Part shown: positions 49,125-62,253 of the stretch, piece by piece | Position numbering within the stretch: position 1 is the stretch's first letter | Layout of the letters: the number at the start of each line of letters is the position of its first letter | Notes under the pieces: generated by a model | The model's database searches: none | What the model was told of the DNA's origin: nothing | What the model saw: the letters and a program-made list of their open reading frames with translations, nothing else | DNA from: Callaeas wilsoni | Taxonomy: Eukaryota; Chordata; Aves; Passeriformes; Callaeidae | Direction of reading: 5' to 3' | DNA: 64,000 bases | Assembly (NCBI GenBank): GCA_013398955.1 | Contig: VWPU01002078.1 | Location: 25,622-89,621 of the forward strand | Translations under genes and position numbers: made by a program

Positions 49125-52100
49125 TGTGAGCCTCTAGGGCAGATTGCATATTAGATATCAGTAGTGGTGAGGATCTACTCCTTTGTTTTCTTCTAAAGCT
49201 GGAGCTCCGTTTCCTTGTCTATAAGCCTGTAAATAGGAGTCCGATTTGTCTCAGTTTTTTTCAGCATTGGTGGGAAAGCTGCACAGACAGGGCTGAGAGT
49301 TATCATGATAGATTTCTATGATGTATTGGTGTTCGACATTCTTCTGTGACCACAGGCTAACTTTTGTTTACATTTCTTAGAAATTTGACATTATACCAAC
49401 AGCTTTCATTCATTTGTCATATCAATATTCTTTTTCCATTTGCTTTGGTTATAAAGCAGAAATTAGATCAGTATGGACCTCCCATATGTTTTTTTATTTG
49501 ACATAATTGCCACATTCTTTCTCTTTCTTATAATGCTTCTCAAAATTTCTTATAATGCTCAATCTTCCTATTGGTAGAATGGTATTCTGGCCTCTCTGAG
49601 GAGGTAATGAATCCAAATAACTAAAATTTGGTGGTAAAGATATCCTGTGAAATACATACAACTGATGCTTCTGTCTCTGCTTTGAATTCAAGAAGGCCAA
49701 AGTGGACCTCCTGCATCTCAGACGCTTGTCTCTTTGCCTGAGCTATTTGCTGTTCTGAGAAGACTTCAAGGAGTTTTCAAACAAAAATCTCACAGATCCT
49801 TGGGCTCATTGAAATGTCAACAATGAGGATATTTTCAACTCCTCAAAACTTTTCACCACAAAAGAAAATGTTTTACCATCTAGTTCAAATTAGTAACTCC
49901 TGCTTGCAGAACTAACTGTTGCAAAAATCTTGGATTTGTTCCTTCTTTCCACTGTCAAGTATGAGCCTTCTCATCTATATGCAAAAGGAAAAAAGTTCAG
50001 GAGCAGCTGTGTGAAGTCTTTTCCAGCAACAGCTGGCTTATAGAAGGAATAAGGGCCTAAAAACGGCTGTCTCACTCACTTGAGTCCAAGTATACTCCCT
50101 TGGTATGTTTTAATGTTAAATTTTCATTTAGCAAAGTCAAATGAGATGCTCAGTCCAGCTATAGCAGAAATTCTTGAATTTAAGTCAGTCATTAGAGAAG
50201 CATTAGGCAGTTCAGAAGCAAGGTGCGGTCGTGAAAGCCAGACCCATCATCTGTTCCTTGCAGACAAGTTCACCCTTTTTGTCTCTGTTGTACCTGTCAT
50301 TTGCTACCAGGTACCTTTGATGGTCTCTTCTATATAAATATGAAAATTAAAAATTTTTTCAAGAAATTCTGATGGCATAAAAAGTTTTGAAGGTAAGGTA
50401 TTAAAAGTGTTTCTTTCTTATTTCTCTGGGGTTGCAAATTACCCTAAGACACTATTAAAAAAAACACATAGAATTTCTAAAGATGGCAAGAGAGGCAAAC
50501 AGATAAAAACTCTGGAATGAGTTTGAAGGAAAACTGAGCCAGAGTCTTTAAAGGGATAAGATGTTACTGGGTTAATATGGAGGTTATGTATTAAGTTCTT
50601 CCATTTGGCAATGATCTGCCTCAGCTAGTCATTAGGAGTAAAGACTATCTGCAGCCTCTTCTGCCACTGCCTTTCCCAAACCAAACAGAATCTTGGCATC
50701 TTTCAGAACATGGAAGCAGCAGGAAACTGCAATCAGAAGATCTATACTAGACCAGTTGCTCCATTCAGTGGGTCTAGTTTTCACTTGCCTCACATATTTC
50801 AATATTGTAGCCAACTGCCCTTTTCTGCAATTATAGATTTATGGTTTGTATTTACAGGCTTATGAAGAGGAGTGATAAAAGACCTTTAAGTTGATTGCAC
50901 ACCATGCAGAGTCTGAAAGTATTCTTCAATGATTATATTGACTGACTTCATGACCCCTTGGTGCTGACAAAACCTCATAAAAAAGCACATAATGTGAAGT
51001 GGAATGCATCATTGCACAGGTGTAAATGACTACACAAGATGCAAGGAAAGCAGAATCAAGCCAGTTGTACCTAATAAACACTTTCAGCCCAGGAACTGTT
51101 GCAGACTCTCATGTAAATACTTAACATGTGGTTCTGCTCTAAAAAGTGACTATAAAACGCATTGTGGTTTTTTATTGCATTTCAGTGATACCATATTACA
51201 TTTGCTCAGCTTTCAAGTAAAAAACATTTTTTTCTAATAGACATGTTAGCAAACTTCATGTAAACATTTAAACTCAATTTTCTTTTCTTCTAATGCATTT
51301 GAAGAGTAAAGGTTCTCCAGACTCAGCTTTATCTCAAATACCTCTGCAAATCTACAAATTTTACTTCTTAGAGCACCAAAACATGCTGTAGTTTCTGAAC
51401 ATTGAATTAAAAGTATTCAAAAAACATGTCTGAAAAATGGTACACTGTGGTCACAAGTTGAATTTCTGATGAAGCAGATTGACTATAAAATCCAGCCTAA
51501 GCTCCTTTTCATGTTGAATTCTTCAGGTTTTTTCTCTTCAAAGTTTTTCCCAAATTTGCAGAAATAAAACCCAAGCAACTCTGTTGTTCATTTAAGGTAT
51601 TATTTCTCATGCAAAATGGCCTTTTTCAATTAAATAGTAGTGTGGGTAAAATAAAATTTAGCTTAATAGTTAAAAACTTATAATGAAGGCCACTTAAGCT
51701 CAATTATTCTCCAGAGGGACAAAACTCTCATTGCTTAAAATACTAGGAAATCAGGATATAGGACATTGTCTGAGTCTGGAGACAGTATGAATAAAACATG
51801 TTCACAGTAATGATGTTGCAGTGGCAGGGAGGCAGACTAGGTAATCTCACAGGTCATTTCCTCACTTATGCTTTGCATTGGCATTCTCTGCAGTATTGAA
51901 AATTTGATTAATTTCCTTATATGGGGGCCATCACAGCCTGGGAACGGAAAAGAAAGGGATGTAATGGCCTGATGTACACATTTATTTTGGTTCTTCTTAA
52001 TTTTGAGCTATAAAGTGCAATCCTCTCCAATAACCGTCTGCAGTTCTAAAAAGAGCAGCAATCTAGTGCAGGGAAATTTCAGATAACCAAGAAGTTTCTC

Positions 52101-52200
52101 AACTGTGTCTACATACAGGCTATGGTTTCCTTGTAGGAGTCAAAGGGGTCTGTCTGTCTCAGGTTTGAACAGAATTAATTATAACCTTGATTCCAGTATA
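49125..52200. other. Unique AT-rich non-coding sequence
   Basis: No gene or repeat family was recognised. Confidence 0.45.
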
Positions 52201-52465
52201 TTTTTTTTTTTTAATATTTTGGGGGGAAGAAACTGTCACAGATGTTTGACATCACATTGGACCTATGCCTGCCAGGGCCCCATGGGGGCTGGGATCTCCC
52301 TGAATGCTGTGGGAACCCCCAAGACAGCAGGGCAGGGCCTGGCACTCAGGGCCATCCCATCCTCAGCCAAGAGCTGCAGCCTGGGGCACCAGGGAGCCCC
52401 AGCCCCAGGCATCAGGCACCTCCCTGAGCAGGGAAATAGCAACAACCTCGCTTTACTCATTGTTG
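52201..52465. other. GC-rich block with adjacent poly(T), possible old retroposon
   Basis: A T run (about 52201-52212) precedes a sharp rise in GC over 52255-52450 (for example GGGGCACCAGGGAGCCCCAG). Open frames exist on both strands, which is usual in GC-rich DNA lacking stops. No known protein or repeat consensus was recognised. Poly(T) on the left would suit a minus-strand retroposed copy. No target-site duplication was seen. Confidence 0.25.
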
Positions 52466-52979
52466 AAGTGAGAACTCCAAATGCTCATCTTAGAATCCTC
52501 CTCCATGTGAGCAAGAGAGGATAAAGATACCATATTTAGTATTTGTGGCCATGTTCTCATTCAAATACTATGTTATTAACACAGAAATAACAGTATGAAA
52601 CCAAAATGAGGCTTAGATACCAACTGCAGTGGTAAGCATTGCAATACCTAGATCCTAAGTAGGAAGAGAAAATCATGTTACCAGATACACAGGCTCTGTA
52701 CAGGACAAGTACATATAGAGAGAGTTTAGTCTCACAGAGTGTTTTTAATCAATTTGAATGCTGTAGGGAGATTTACCCAAAAGCAGCATTCCCACCTGTC
52801 TCTGGTGAGGAGGAAATCCTTAGGCAAAGAAGATTCCTTCAGCTCTGGTCTTCTCTGGAGCTCATGGGTCTTTTCCTCTCTTTCTTTATCATAATCACGT
52901 AATTCTAGAAGTTTCTTCAGTATAACAGAACAGATAAAAGGTTTTCCTTGACCTGAGGAGGTACAGACTTTCACAATCT

Positions 52980-53520
52980 CCCCAGTGCTACACTCAACAC
53001 AGTCCTCAGGGGAGCCTGGGAAACCACACACTGGGCAGGAGTCCCTTCTTGGGAGGTACCCAAGTCTATCTCCTTGTCCATTAATTGCTTAACACCAAGT
53101 TCTCAAGTGTGCTTCAGAGCAAGAGTTGTGACCATGCCCAGTCCAGAGCCCTGCAAATGCCTGGCAAGACCACAGTGATGAAACAGTCATGTATGAGGTC
53201 CAGTGGGGGCAGCAGGTGATGGACAGCAGACACAAAGTTGGGCACAGACCGTGGTGTAGCTCAGGCAAGGACAGGCTGAGGATCTGGTCACGGATGCAGT
53301 TCCCAAGAAAATGGGAGCTGTGAAGTTGCCCCAGTGAAACTCCCCTCTCTTTCTGTCCCAGGGCTTTCCCAGTGGTGTGACCCCAGGCTGCAGCAGCACT
53401 GGCTGCAGCAGGGGCAGCCTGTGCCCAAGGAGCTGAGAAGGATGGCAGGGCCATGGGCTGCACTCAGAGCCTGGCAGCATGGAAGCAGGGTGCCCTCCTT
53501 CCCACATATTCTTTAAAAAG
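52980..53520. other. GC-rich block, unidentified
   Basis: It is richer in GC than its surroundings, with CAGCAG-type stretches near 53389-53415 and overlapping featureless frames on both strands (60-124 codons). It may be a degenerate mobile element or an isolated GC-rich island, and has no recognised domain. Confidence 0.25.
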
Positions 53521-53524
53521 ATTC

Positions 53525-56500
53525 ATCCATTGCCGCATTGCCACACTTTGTGTTCTCTCCAGGTAGGAATAGCCTGGCTATGGATACAAGAACGCTGTTC
53601 GGACGGCAGTCCTGTTGAACGGTGTCTGTACTTGAAAGCTGGAGGGAGATGTCATGCCAGCTCAGGGCTACAAAGCCTGAAGAACTGCTGAGTACCCAAG
53701 GAAACACAGCTCTGGGTGGTGAACGACATAAAGCCAAGACCAGCAGTCCCTGCAGAACGTTGTGCTTTAAGTGCTCATGGGAAGCTGAGCTGGGATTTTC
53801 AGGACTGCAGATCTTTACATCAGTGCTGTTTTCAAACACCTCTGCCTAGGGCTGTATGCTCATAGGGAAGTCCAGACATTGTCTTGACACAGGATGACAC
53901 AGAACTTACTCTGCTGCATTTTGGCCATTCTTCTCTATCGGGGAAGGACAGACAAGCATACTGCCAGTTCCACGGTACTGGATGGAAAGATGCGAATTGT
54001 TGTTTTAGGCTCTCAGCAAAGAACCATGAAAAATACAATGATTTGGACAGGTATCCAAGGCATATAGCTTAGAAATTACAAACATCTGTCAAAATATCTA
54101 AGAAAAATACAAACTTGTTGTATGAGAATTGTGTATCTGAGACATAACCCACTGTTTCTAACTGAAACTACAGATTCTATTAAGGCTGCATGTTACGTAT
54201 TTTATACAAAAAACAAAGGAGTTACATTTATAAATGCAGGTGAAGTCTGTAACCGCATTTGTTTATAATAGCAAATTAGTTCACTATTAGGTCTTGATAA
54301 TATCTCAGGGCTGGCATAACTCTTTCCTCTGCCTTTTTAATGTTTGTTTCCAACTAAATACAGCTCACAGTGAGTTAATAAGCAACAAGAATTACTCTGC
54401 TTTGGCTGAGATATATGTTGTGGGAAGTGACTGTCCTCTGGTCTCCCTTCCAGCTATTTCTTAACATCTTAGAGTTAGGTGGAAGTGTCTTCTTTGGAAA
54501 GTAATAGCATAATAAAGAAATAATATTTTCATGTTGGCCAATGTCCATAAGTTTTACTTCTCTGTTTTGACACAAATGAACAATTTATTCACTTAAGGCA
54601 ATATTGTAAGTGAAAGAGAAATCAGAGCATAAGTCTGCAATTCAGTTAGGTGTTACTCCTACACATATCTATTCATCAGACTCCAAAGGTATTCAGGAAA
54701 TTCTGAGATTTTTCTGTCTTTAATAAAGTCATCTCTACTCTGAGAAGCCCATTGTAGAGCACATTAACTCATTGAGAACATCCGGACAGCCTTATTCTTG
54801 GGCAAGTTCATATTGTCATGAGGTGAGATGGTAGCCTAAAGTGTCCCAGGTTTCTGAAAAAGCCTTGATATTTCTTTATGAAGTTGAAACTAAAGGTTAA
54901 CTGTACTGAGCTCTAGTCGCCATTGACAATAACTAAGATCAGATACTCAGATCATACTCATACCCAAACAATTAGACACCCCAGCCTCTCCTCTCCAAAA
55001 CTTACCTTCTGTGTTCAGCCTGCTTTCAAAATTAGCTTTGTCCCTTACCATGGCCAAACAATCCTTCAACTGCTGATTCTGCCCTCTTCTACTTTCTAAC
55101 AAGCTGGGATGATCTTATTCAGGATAAGCTATTATATATCACAATTTTGAATTTTGGTAGAGCAGCATGGCAAAGTGTTTTCTGTCCCTCGGAACACAGG
55201 AGGGACAAAACATATACAAAGTCTACTGGATACTCCTAGAAACAGCTGTCCTTTGCACAACTATGTAATTCATTACAACCAGGAATTGTTTCTAATCCTC
55301 CCTTAAAGAGAGGTTTATCTAAGAGAGCATATCTTAAAAACCTTGTTTTTCAAGGTAATGCTGTGGAGTAAATAAACTCCCAAATGAGCACTATTTGTAG
55401 CAGGATGAATGAAGTCATTTAAACATAAAAACGTCTGCAGACAGATTAAGTGGCATGAATGAAATTGAAATGACAGTCTACCCTTCTTCAAGATGTAAGC
55501 ACTTGTGTCATTCTTAGTATAAGGGAGTTTGAGTTAACAGCTGCCATAGCTGTGGAGCTGCTAAAAATTTCTACCTCCTGTTTCCCCTCCTCTTCTTTTC
55601 CTATTTTTCCCCCATCTCTTCTTTGCACTGGAGAGTCGTTCTGCTCCTTTGGCTGCTGCCGTGTCTCTCCATGCTTCTGACTCACTGGTAGAACAGATGT
55701 GCTTGTAACATCCCTGTAGTAAATTAAACTTTGTGGCATATTTTGCATAAGCTTGAAATTGATTTAGATCTTTACCCCCACTCATCAGCATATGATCAGC
55801 TCAGCCACCTTCCAGTAGTTCTCACAGCACTGGCTTCTGGTACTCACATTATATGCTGGTTTTTGCCTATTAATTTTTTTTTCTTGATTAATAAAACCCA
55901 GTATTTTATCTAGGTTGTAATCTTTATTTCTTTCCAGGAAAATGCCCAGTTTAAATCCACAATCAGTAAATTACTTTCATTGTTACTGACTCCTTTCACT
56001 TTTTTCAACAGAAAAATCTGGGTATATTATATAGAGATGCAAGAGCAAAGTGTATATATTAAAAACATTTTTCCTTGATGTTTGAAACGTGTTGCTTATT
56101 AAAAAGCCCTGATCAAGAGAAACTGAACTTGAGATTTTCTTAATTTCTTCCCAGACACAAAATTTGGTTTAACAAGTGTGGCAGTGCTGGTTCATATGTG
56201 GCATTCCTCATTGCAAGGAGCTCTACTCAGACCATATCGGACCAGCAACTGCTTCTATAAATTTTTTTCTTTTAAGCCGAGATATATACTCCTGCTCCTT
56301 TTAACCACTGGGTGCCACCTAGTCTGGGTTTGTGATCCAGAAAGATTCTTTGATATAAACAGAAATACTGAGTAATGTGGTAAGTCTGTGACTCCAGCAA
56401 AACAACAAAACAGAGCTTCCAACAGGTTATGAGAAAATGTTATTCAGACTTCGACCAACACTAAGACGCTTAATCCCCGTGTGTATTACAAATGCCTGAA

Positions 56501-59500
56501 AAGTGTATTTCTTTAAGTTTATCTTTTGCCTTGATCTCCTAGTGTATTATCCTCGAACCCACTATACAAATGCCTACAGTTGTAATGAAATCCTGGAAAA
56601 CAGTGGAAATGGTATTGCCCAGAATGACTCCACAATGCTGAAGTTTTTAGATAAGTGTACACAACAAGCTCTGAAATGAGTGCTATTGAATCACTTGGTT
56701 TCAATTTCCTATTCATGGGATAGCTTTTGTACAAAAAACAAGATATAAAACCAACTTTGATCTTCTTTCTGATTTCCCACCAATTCCCTTCTTTGTTTCT
56801 CTCCTCTCTGCTGGATACTTCTTGTGTCTATTTAAGGAAATATTGAAGTGTCAGATATTTCTGGTGACAGGCTAAATACTGAGCTGGAACTTACTTACAT
56901 TATATTTTATTCACCAAAAAATGTGGATTTAGGCATCTCAAAAATATCTGTAAATTTGAATGAAGTTTTCTGAATACATTCAGCCAAACAGTGCTTTGCG
57001 AAAAGGGCTCAAACTCATAGAGAGGGAGATGTACCCCTCTGCCTTTTCTTTTCCTTTTCCCTACAACTCTGTTGATAGGGATCAATCTATTAAGTGCTAT
57101 CTAGAATTAGGCTATTAGTATTTGGATCTACAATACTGTATGCAGTTGAAAACATACAAAGACTATATCATTCAATAAAGTGGAAGTATTCTGGGATAAG
57201 TCCTGCTTTGCTTACTGATCATATTCTACTTCACAGAAAATGTTTAAATATTCACTGGGACAAGGAGCATGGTGATTAATTTCTATGTAAATATCTAAAT
57301 ACCTCATCTGCATCTGTTCTCTACCTGAATTCCTTCCAGGTCCTGCAGTTAGTTACCAGGACCTGCTGGGACCACTGGATCTCATGCATAGCACTAAAAG
57401 GCCAGAAAAAGGATATCTCAGGGCTTTCAGTGTCCCTAACACAGAATTTAGTTCCTGCAACATGGCTCCTGGGACACCAGATGTCTTCAGACAGATTCCT
57501 ATGAGGTTTTCCTATATTCTTCTCTTTAGAATATTTAAAATTAACAACATCCATTCCAATTCAGAAAGTAGAGGTTTGTGGGGGTTAATTATTTTTGTAA
57601 GTCAGAACTGCAGGAAACCCCTCATTATGGCATTTTTTTCCCAGCACAGATGCTACTAGGACACTATTTGAGGAAAAGTTATGTTGCACGCTTAACCTAT
57701 GTGGTACATATTCTGTGAATATTTACAACAATGTGATTTGTATCACTGATGACATAGTAAGTTGTACAGCAATATCTATCTGTTCATTCAGCTGAGGAGC
57801 AAAAGTGACATGAAGACTTAGGAAATTGCCCTCCATTTACAAAAAAATTATTTCCTTCTAGCAGCAGAAATTATATGAAGACCTGGGGAGAGATTTCTTG
57901 CAAAACATAGCATTGCAGAGAAGCATTCATCATTTAAAATCCTGACTGACCTCCAAAAATTCTCATTTTAAATATTTAGATTTAAGTAGATTAGCTTAGA
58001 TTTAACATGACAATAAATGCATATGTTGTCGGCCAGGACAAAGCTTTCAGTTGGACATCTGTCATGAGAACTCTTGTTGTAAGATATTTTTTGATCCTTC
58101 TGAAAATATGTTGCCAAACACTCATTATTGCTAAAATGTCAGCAACATTTGTGCCAAGTGTGGGAAAGTGAGGAATGTGGCCTTAAGACTGTAGTAATTT
58201 TTCTTCCCCAAAACAACTGTAAATGAACTAAAATTAATATTTTATTACAAACTGGAAAACAATGACACTCTCCAACTTTTCTTAGATTCAAAGGCAATTT
58301 GTAGCTATTCATTACACATGATGTTGTGTAATCTGCTCTGAATGATAGGGTAAACATTCCATTACATTAGAATTTCTATTAAGTGACCAGAATAACTTGT
58401 TTCATACTTTTTAGCCATAATTTGCTTGATCTTGACTTCCTCTCTCTCTCCAAAATAATAATTAACTACTGTTGTTATGAAATAGAAATAGAAAAAAGAC
58501 ATTAACACTAAAATTGAAGGGAATAATCAAATTGCAGAAAATACTTAGCTGTATAAGCGATTTGATAGTTAAGATATGTAAATAGCCTTAAAATTCTCAC
58601 CTTTTGAGAAAGAAATGGTTTCAATATTCTGAATAAAATAAAAAAATTAAAAATTCCCCTACCAGAAATCTCTACTGATCTCATGCTTTTCTGCGTCTGG
58701 TCTGCTAGGAGTTAGTAAAAAACTAGAGTGTGTGGTCTCACAGATAGAAGCAATTAAACATTATGTATTACATGATGGAGTTCTTTTCAGAGGGATGAAC
58801 TGATACTTACATGATGCAGATAATATTTTCTTTGCTGGCTTTAAAATTCACTGAATTGACATAGTCAGTAATCTTGACTAAATATTAGAATAGGGACTTG
58901 AACAAGTAGTAGGAAAATACCACCATTTCATCTTCAGTTCTCCTATTAAACTTATTAAATGTAGTATAAAATTGAGTATTTTGTTATTATTTTTCTATTC
59001 TTTATTGTAATAGTGATACCATGATTTAACATTTCACTCTCTATGAAATAAAGTTTATGTCATACCCTAAGAGGCATCTTATCATGAGTGAAGCAAACAT
59101 TGATAAAATAACCACAGATATATTTATGATAAATCATATGTATGGATACATATGCAAGTTCACAATAATATTGGTTTCAAGTGCATTAGACAGACTTCAA
59201 AAAGGACCAAAGCATCCTAGAGAGGAGATCAAACTGATCCCAGAGGGGATGGCCTAACCATCCCAGAAATGGGAGGACAGACTGAAATGATCCCAGAACT
59301 GGGTCCAGGGGGTCCAACAGAGTAACAGACAAAGCTTCGTTTCAAAGATGATCCGTGACATGAAGCCTAGAGTCAACCAGAACTGTCCCTGGTGAGGGAC
59401 CAAGATCTCACAGGAGGTTTATGTGGAGAGTTTGGGAAAGTACATGCAGCATAGGAAGTTCTCAATGACAGAAGCTCCATTTTAAATAAAAATTAAGTCA

Positions 59501-60620
59501 TTTATATATGACAGAGATGTAAGAGAATGTAGGACACCATCATATATTGATCAGCCAATAGGTGCGGTCAATTTTTTACTTTTCACTAGAGTCAAAGAAT
59601 GATGTTTTCTGTTCCTTCAGAACAATTTTTAGCTTTCCAGGCTTTTTCTCTTTTCTTGCTGTTAGAACTGCCCATGACGGTAATGAAATCTTACATTCTT
59701 AGGATGTTTTCCCTTTTTTCCAGACTATTTTTCATCTTTTGGATGAGAAGTTGCAATGACAATTTGTTGTTTTCTCACTATTGATGGTATCTCAGGATGT
59801 TTCTTGATACCCAGATGCACTTCAAAGATGCCACCTGCAATATTCTAGGATGCTTCTGGTTCATGGGTCTAATTCTGAGGCTCTCATCCCCTAGGCTGGC
59901 AGGCATTTTCTCTGTTGGCACTTTAGCAGTTGTCTTCTGTTTGGTAATTTTCCCCTTCTAGCCAGGTCACACCTCTGGCCGCTCACATTACTACCTCACT
60001 CCAAGTGGGAAGGGGAAGTAAAGCTCATCTAGTTGGACCTTCTCTATTTGACAGGTATGTTAACAATATCCAAGTTTTATTTTCAGAGTGTGATGTGGGA
60101 AGCATAGCAGCGTTGCACATGTAAGTTTATCTTCTATAACACCTTGTTTGCTATAGCAAAACTAATTTTACAGCCTCCTTTCAGGCTTCAATCTAACTAG
60201 CTGAATAGACACTATTGCAGGTATGCCTAGTCCATGCTGAGATATACAACATGTTAGCACGGTCTCCAATGTACTGTCACCATAACTTAAAGCAAAGCTT
60301 ATATGTTGTAATATAGGTCTTATTCCTCTGCCAGTATGTGTGCAGCTAACAATATCAACATCAGTTAGAAAATAATTTTATGTGTAGTTTCTTTTGCTTT
60401 TTGTTCAGCTGGACACTGAAGGAAGTTTAACACTCATGGGAAGTTCCTTCCAGCTTCATTCCCCATGCGGAGCCTAGGAACGTCTGTTCCTTGTTGGGGT
60501 CAGGTTTCTAATATTTCAAAAATCTGCAGGAGACTAAAGATAATAGAATAGGATTTCCTGTTCTAGTTGCAATAGATCCTTTGTTTGAAGCATAAGTTCT
60601 CCTGAACCATAATTCAGAAG
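53525..60620. other. Mostly unique AT-rich non-coding sequence
   Basis: No gene was recognised. A 9-bp inverted repeat (CAGGTCCTG / CAGGACCTG) lies at 57337-57365. The stretch 59200-59480 is unusually G- and A-rich, with repeated GATCCCAGA phrases, and may be an old unidentified repeat. Confidence 0.4.
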
Positions 60621-60621
60621 A

Positions 60622-60678
60622 ATATATATATATGTGTGTGGATGTATATATATGTGTGTGTATATATATATATATATA
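60622..60678. repeat. Compound (TA)n/(TG)n microsatellite
   Basis: Alternating TA and TG blocks: TATATATATA, TGTGTGTG, GATG, TATATATA, TGTGTGTG and then TATATATA to 60678. Alternating purine-pyrimidine sequence of this kind can adopt Z-DNA. Confidence 0.95.
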
Positions 60679-62007
60679 CTCTGCTTTTAGATAAAAGGCA
60701 AACCATCCATCCGGAAAAAAACCCCCATAATTTTAATGCAATGCTGTGAATGTCAGTAGTAGCCACTACCAGGTTTCAAGCCTGCAAAGTAACTTTTACA
60801 CCTTTATATATATTGAATTCCAGAGGAAACATTAATTTCATCTGAATTGAATTTACTTTGCAACGACAACACCTCTTGTTCTGTTACCTGCTGTTTGATT
60901 GCATGTCCACTGAAAAGCTTTCAGTGTTCATTTTCATTTCAGTACGTGGGTGTCATTTTTCATTAAGTATGAAACAGACTGTTCCAAGTTTTTGTGAAAC
61001 AGTAAATCGTTCTACCAACTGGTGTTCATATCTTTGCATAAAAAGGCATTGGTATGAGAGAAGCCAGTGTTCTAGCTCACTACATATTTTGGGTTTGACA
61101 CTAAATTTTCCAAACCCAGCAGCACTGATAGTGTTTCCCATATTGAAAAAAAAAAAAAATTCACCTCTTTCTAGCAATTGTAGCAGGGAAAAAAATACAT
61201 GTAAGCACAAAAAAAATAAAGATGAAAGACCACACATACACTATATATACAGAAAAAGTGTAAAGTGGTTGGGGCTTTTCCCAGTGCTGGTCTCACTGCT
61301 GCTGCTTAGCCTACAAGACTGCAGCTGCAGCTGAGATGCCCTCGTCAGTGGGCTCTGACAACTCCCATTTAGAGACCCCCTCTGCACTTATTAATACTAC
61401 ATTTTTGTCTGAACCGGTAGCTCAGCTTTGCCAAGAGGGTCCTAACATAAAATACAGTCTCATGAGAGATGCAAGCTTGGGCCCAGATTTGACTTAGGAC
61501 AAAATTTTACTTCAATCTTCATCTTCCTTGGCAAGCACTGTGACTGTTTTTATGATTGTAGGATCCTGCTCACAAGCCACATTTTCAGCAAACAGGAGTG
61601 AACCAAAAGAATGTGGACATTTACATTTTGGGGAGGAGAGATGGGGAGGAAGGGGTTAGGCACTGAAGCTTACAGAAACAGGTACCCTGGTTTGTAAGCC
61701 CAGGAGAACTCAGGAAATTCAGATACATCAACTCCAGGTCATATTCAGGATCAACAAGTTGCTTCCTTAAGCTGTTCTACAGTCGAAACCATGTAACCTT
61801 TTCCTAGATACCATGTGATCCAAACCCTGTATGTAGGCAGCCAGTGTCCATATTGGGTATGGAATTCATCTGATTGAAGAGTAAGGCCTTAATTTATCTC
61901 ATCTTAATGATGATGTAAAATATATGGCAGATGAATCCCCCTGCAAATGTTCACTTCTAGGCTGCTGTCTCAGATTTAGTCCTCTTCAATAGAGACATTA
62001 ACAATAA

Positions 62008-62075
62008 AGATTAGTTATGATGGAAGTGACCTTAAAGGTCTTTTCCATTCCCTAGACCTGGATGAAAACCAAAGA
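62008..62075 (-). mobile_element. Degenerate CR1 3'-tail fragment
   Basis: GATGGAAGTGACCTTAAAGG followed by TCTTTTCCATTCCCTAGACC resembles the reversed CR1 3' UTR (GGTTGGAAGGGACCTTAAAG ATCATCTAGTTCCAACCCC). Only about 65 bases remain. Confidence 0.55.
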
Positions 62076-62228
62076 TGTTGATGATTTTATTTTTTTTAAA
62101 TCTGTCAAATAGAAAACCTATTGTATCAGTGAAGCACAGTGAATGATTGGCAAAAAGTGTGTAATTATCTGTCTGAATTTATACTTTAAACTCAAAGTAC
62201 ACTGAATAGTAATTTTCAGGAGGAAAAT

Positions 62229-62253
62229 TACATGCCTGAGGAGCAGGCATGTA
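62229..62253. repeat. Perfect 10-bp inverted repeat, 5-nt loop
   Basis: TACATGCCTG (62229-62238) and CAGGCATGTA (62244-62253) flank AGGAG. Confidence 0.9.

Noticed and set aside
60858..61334. 158-codon plus-strand frame
   Set aside because: It contains a poly(A)-encoded lysine run and no recognisable domain. It is best explained as chance.
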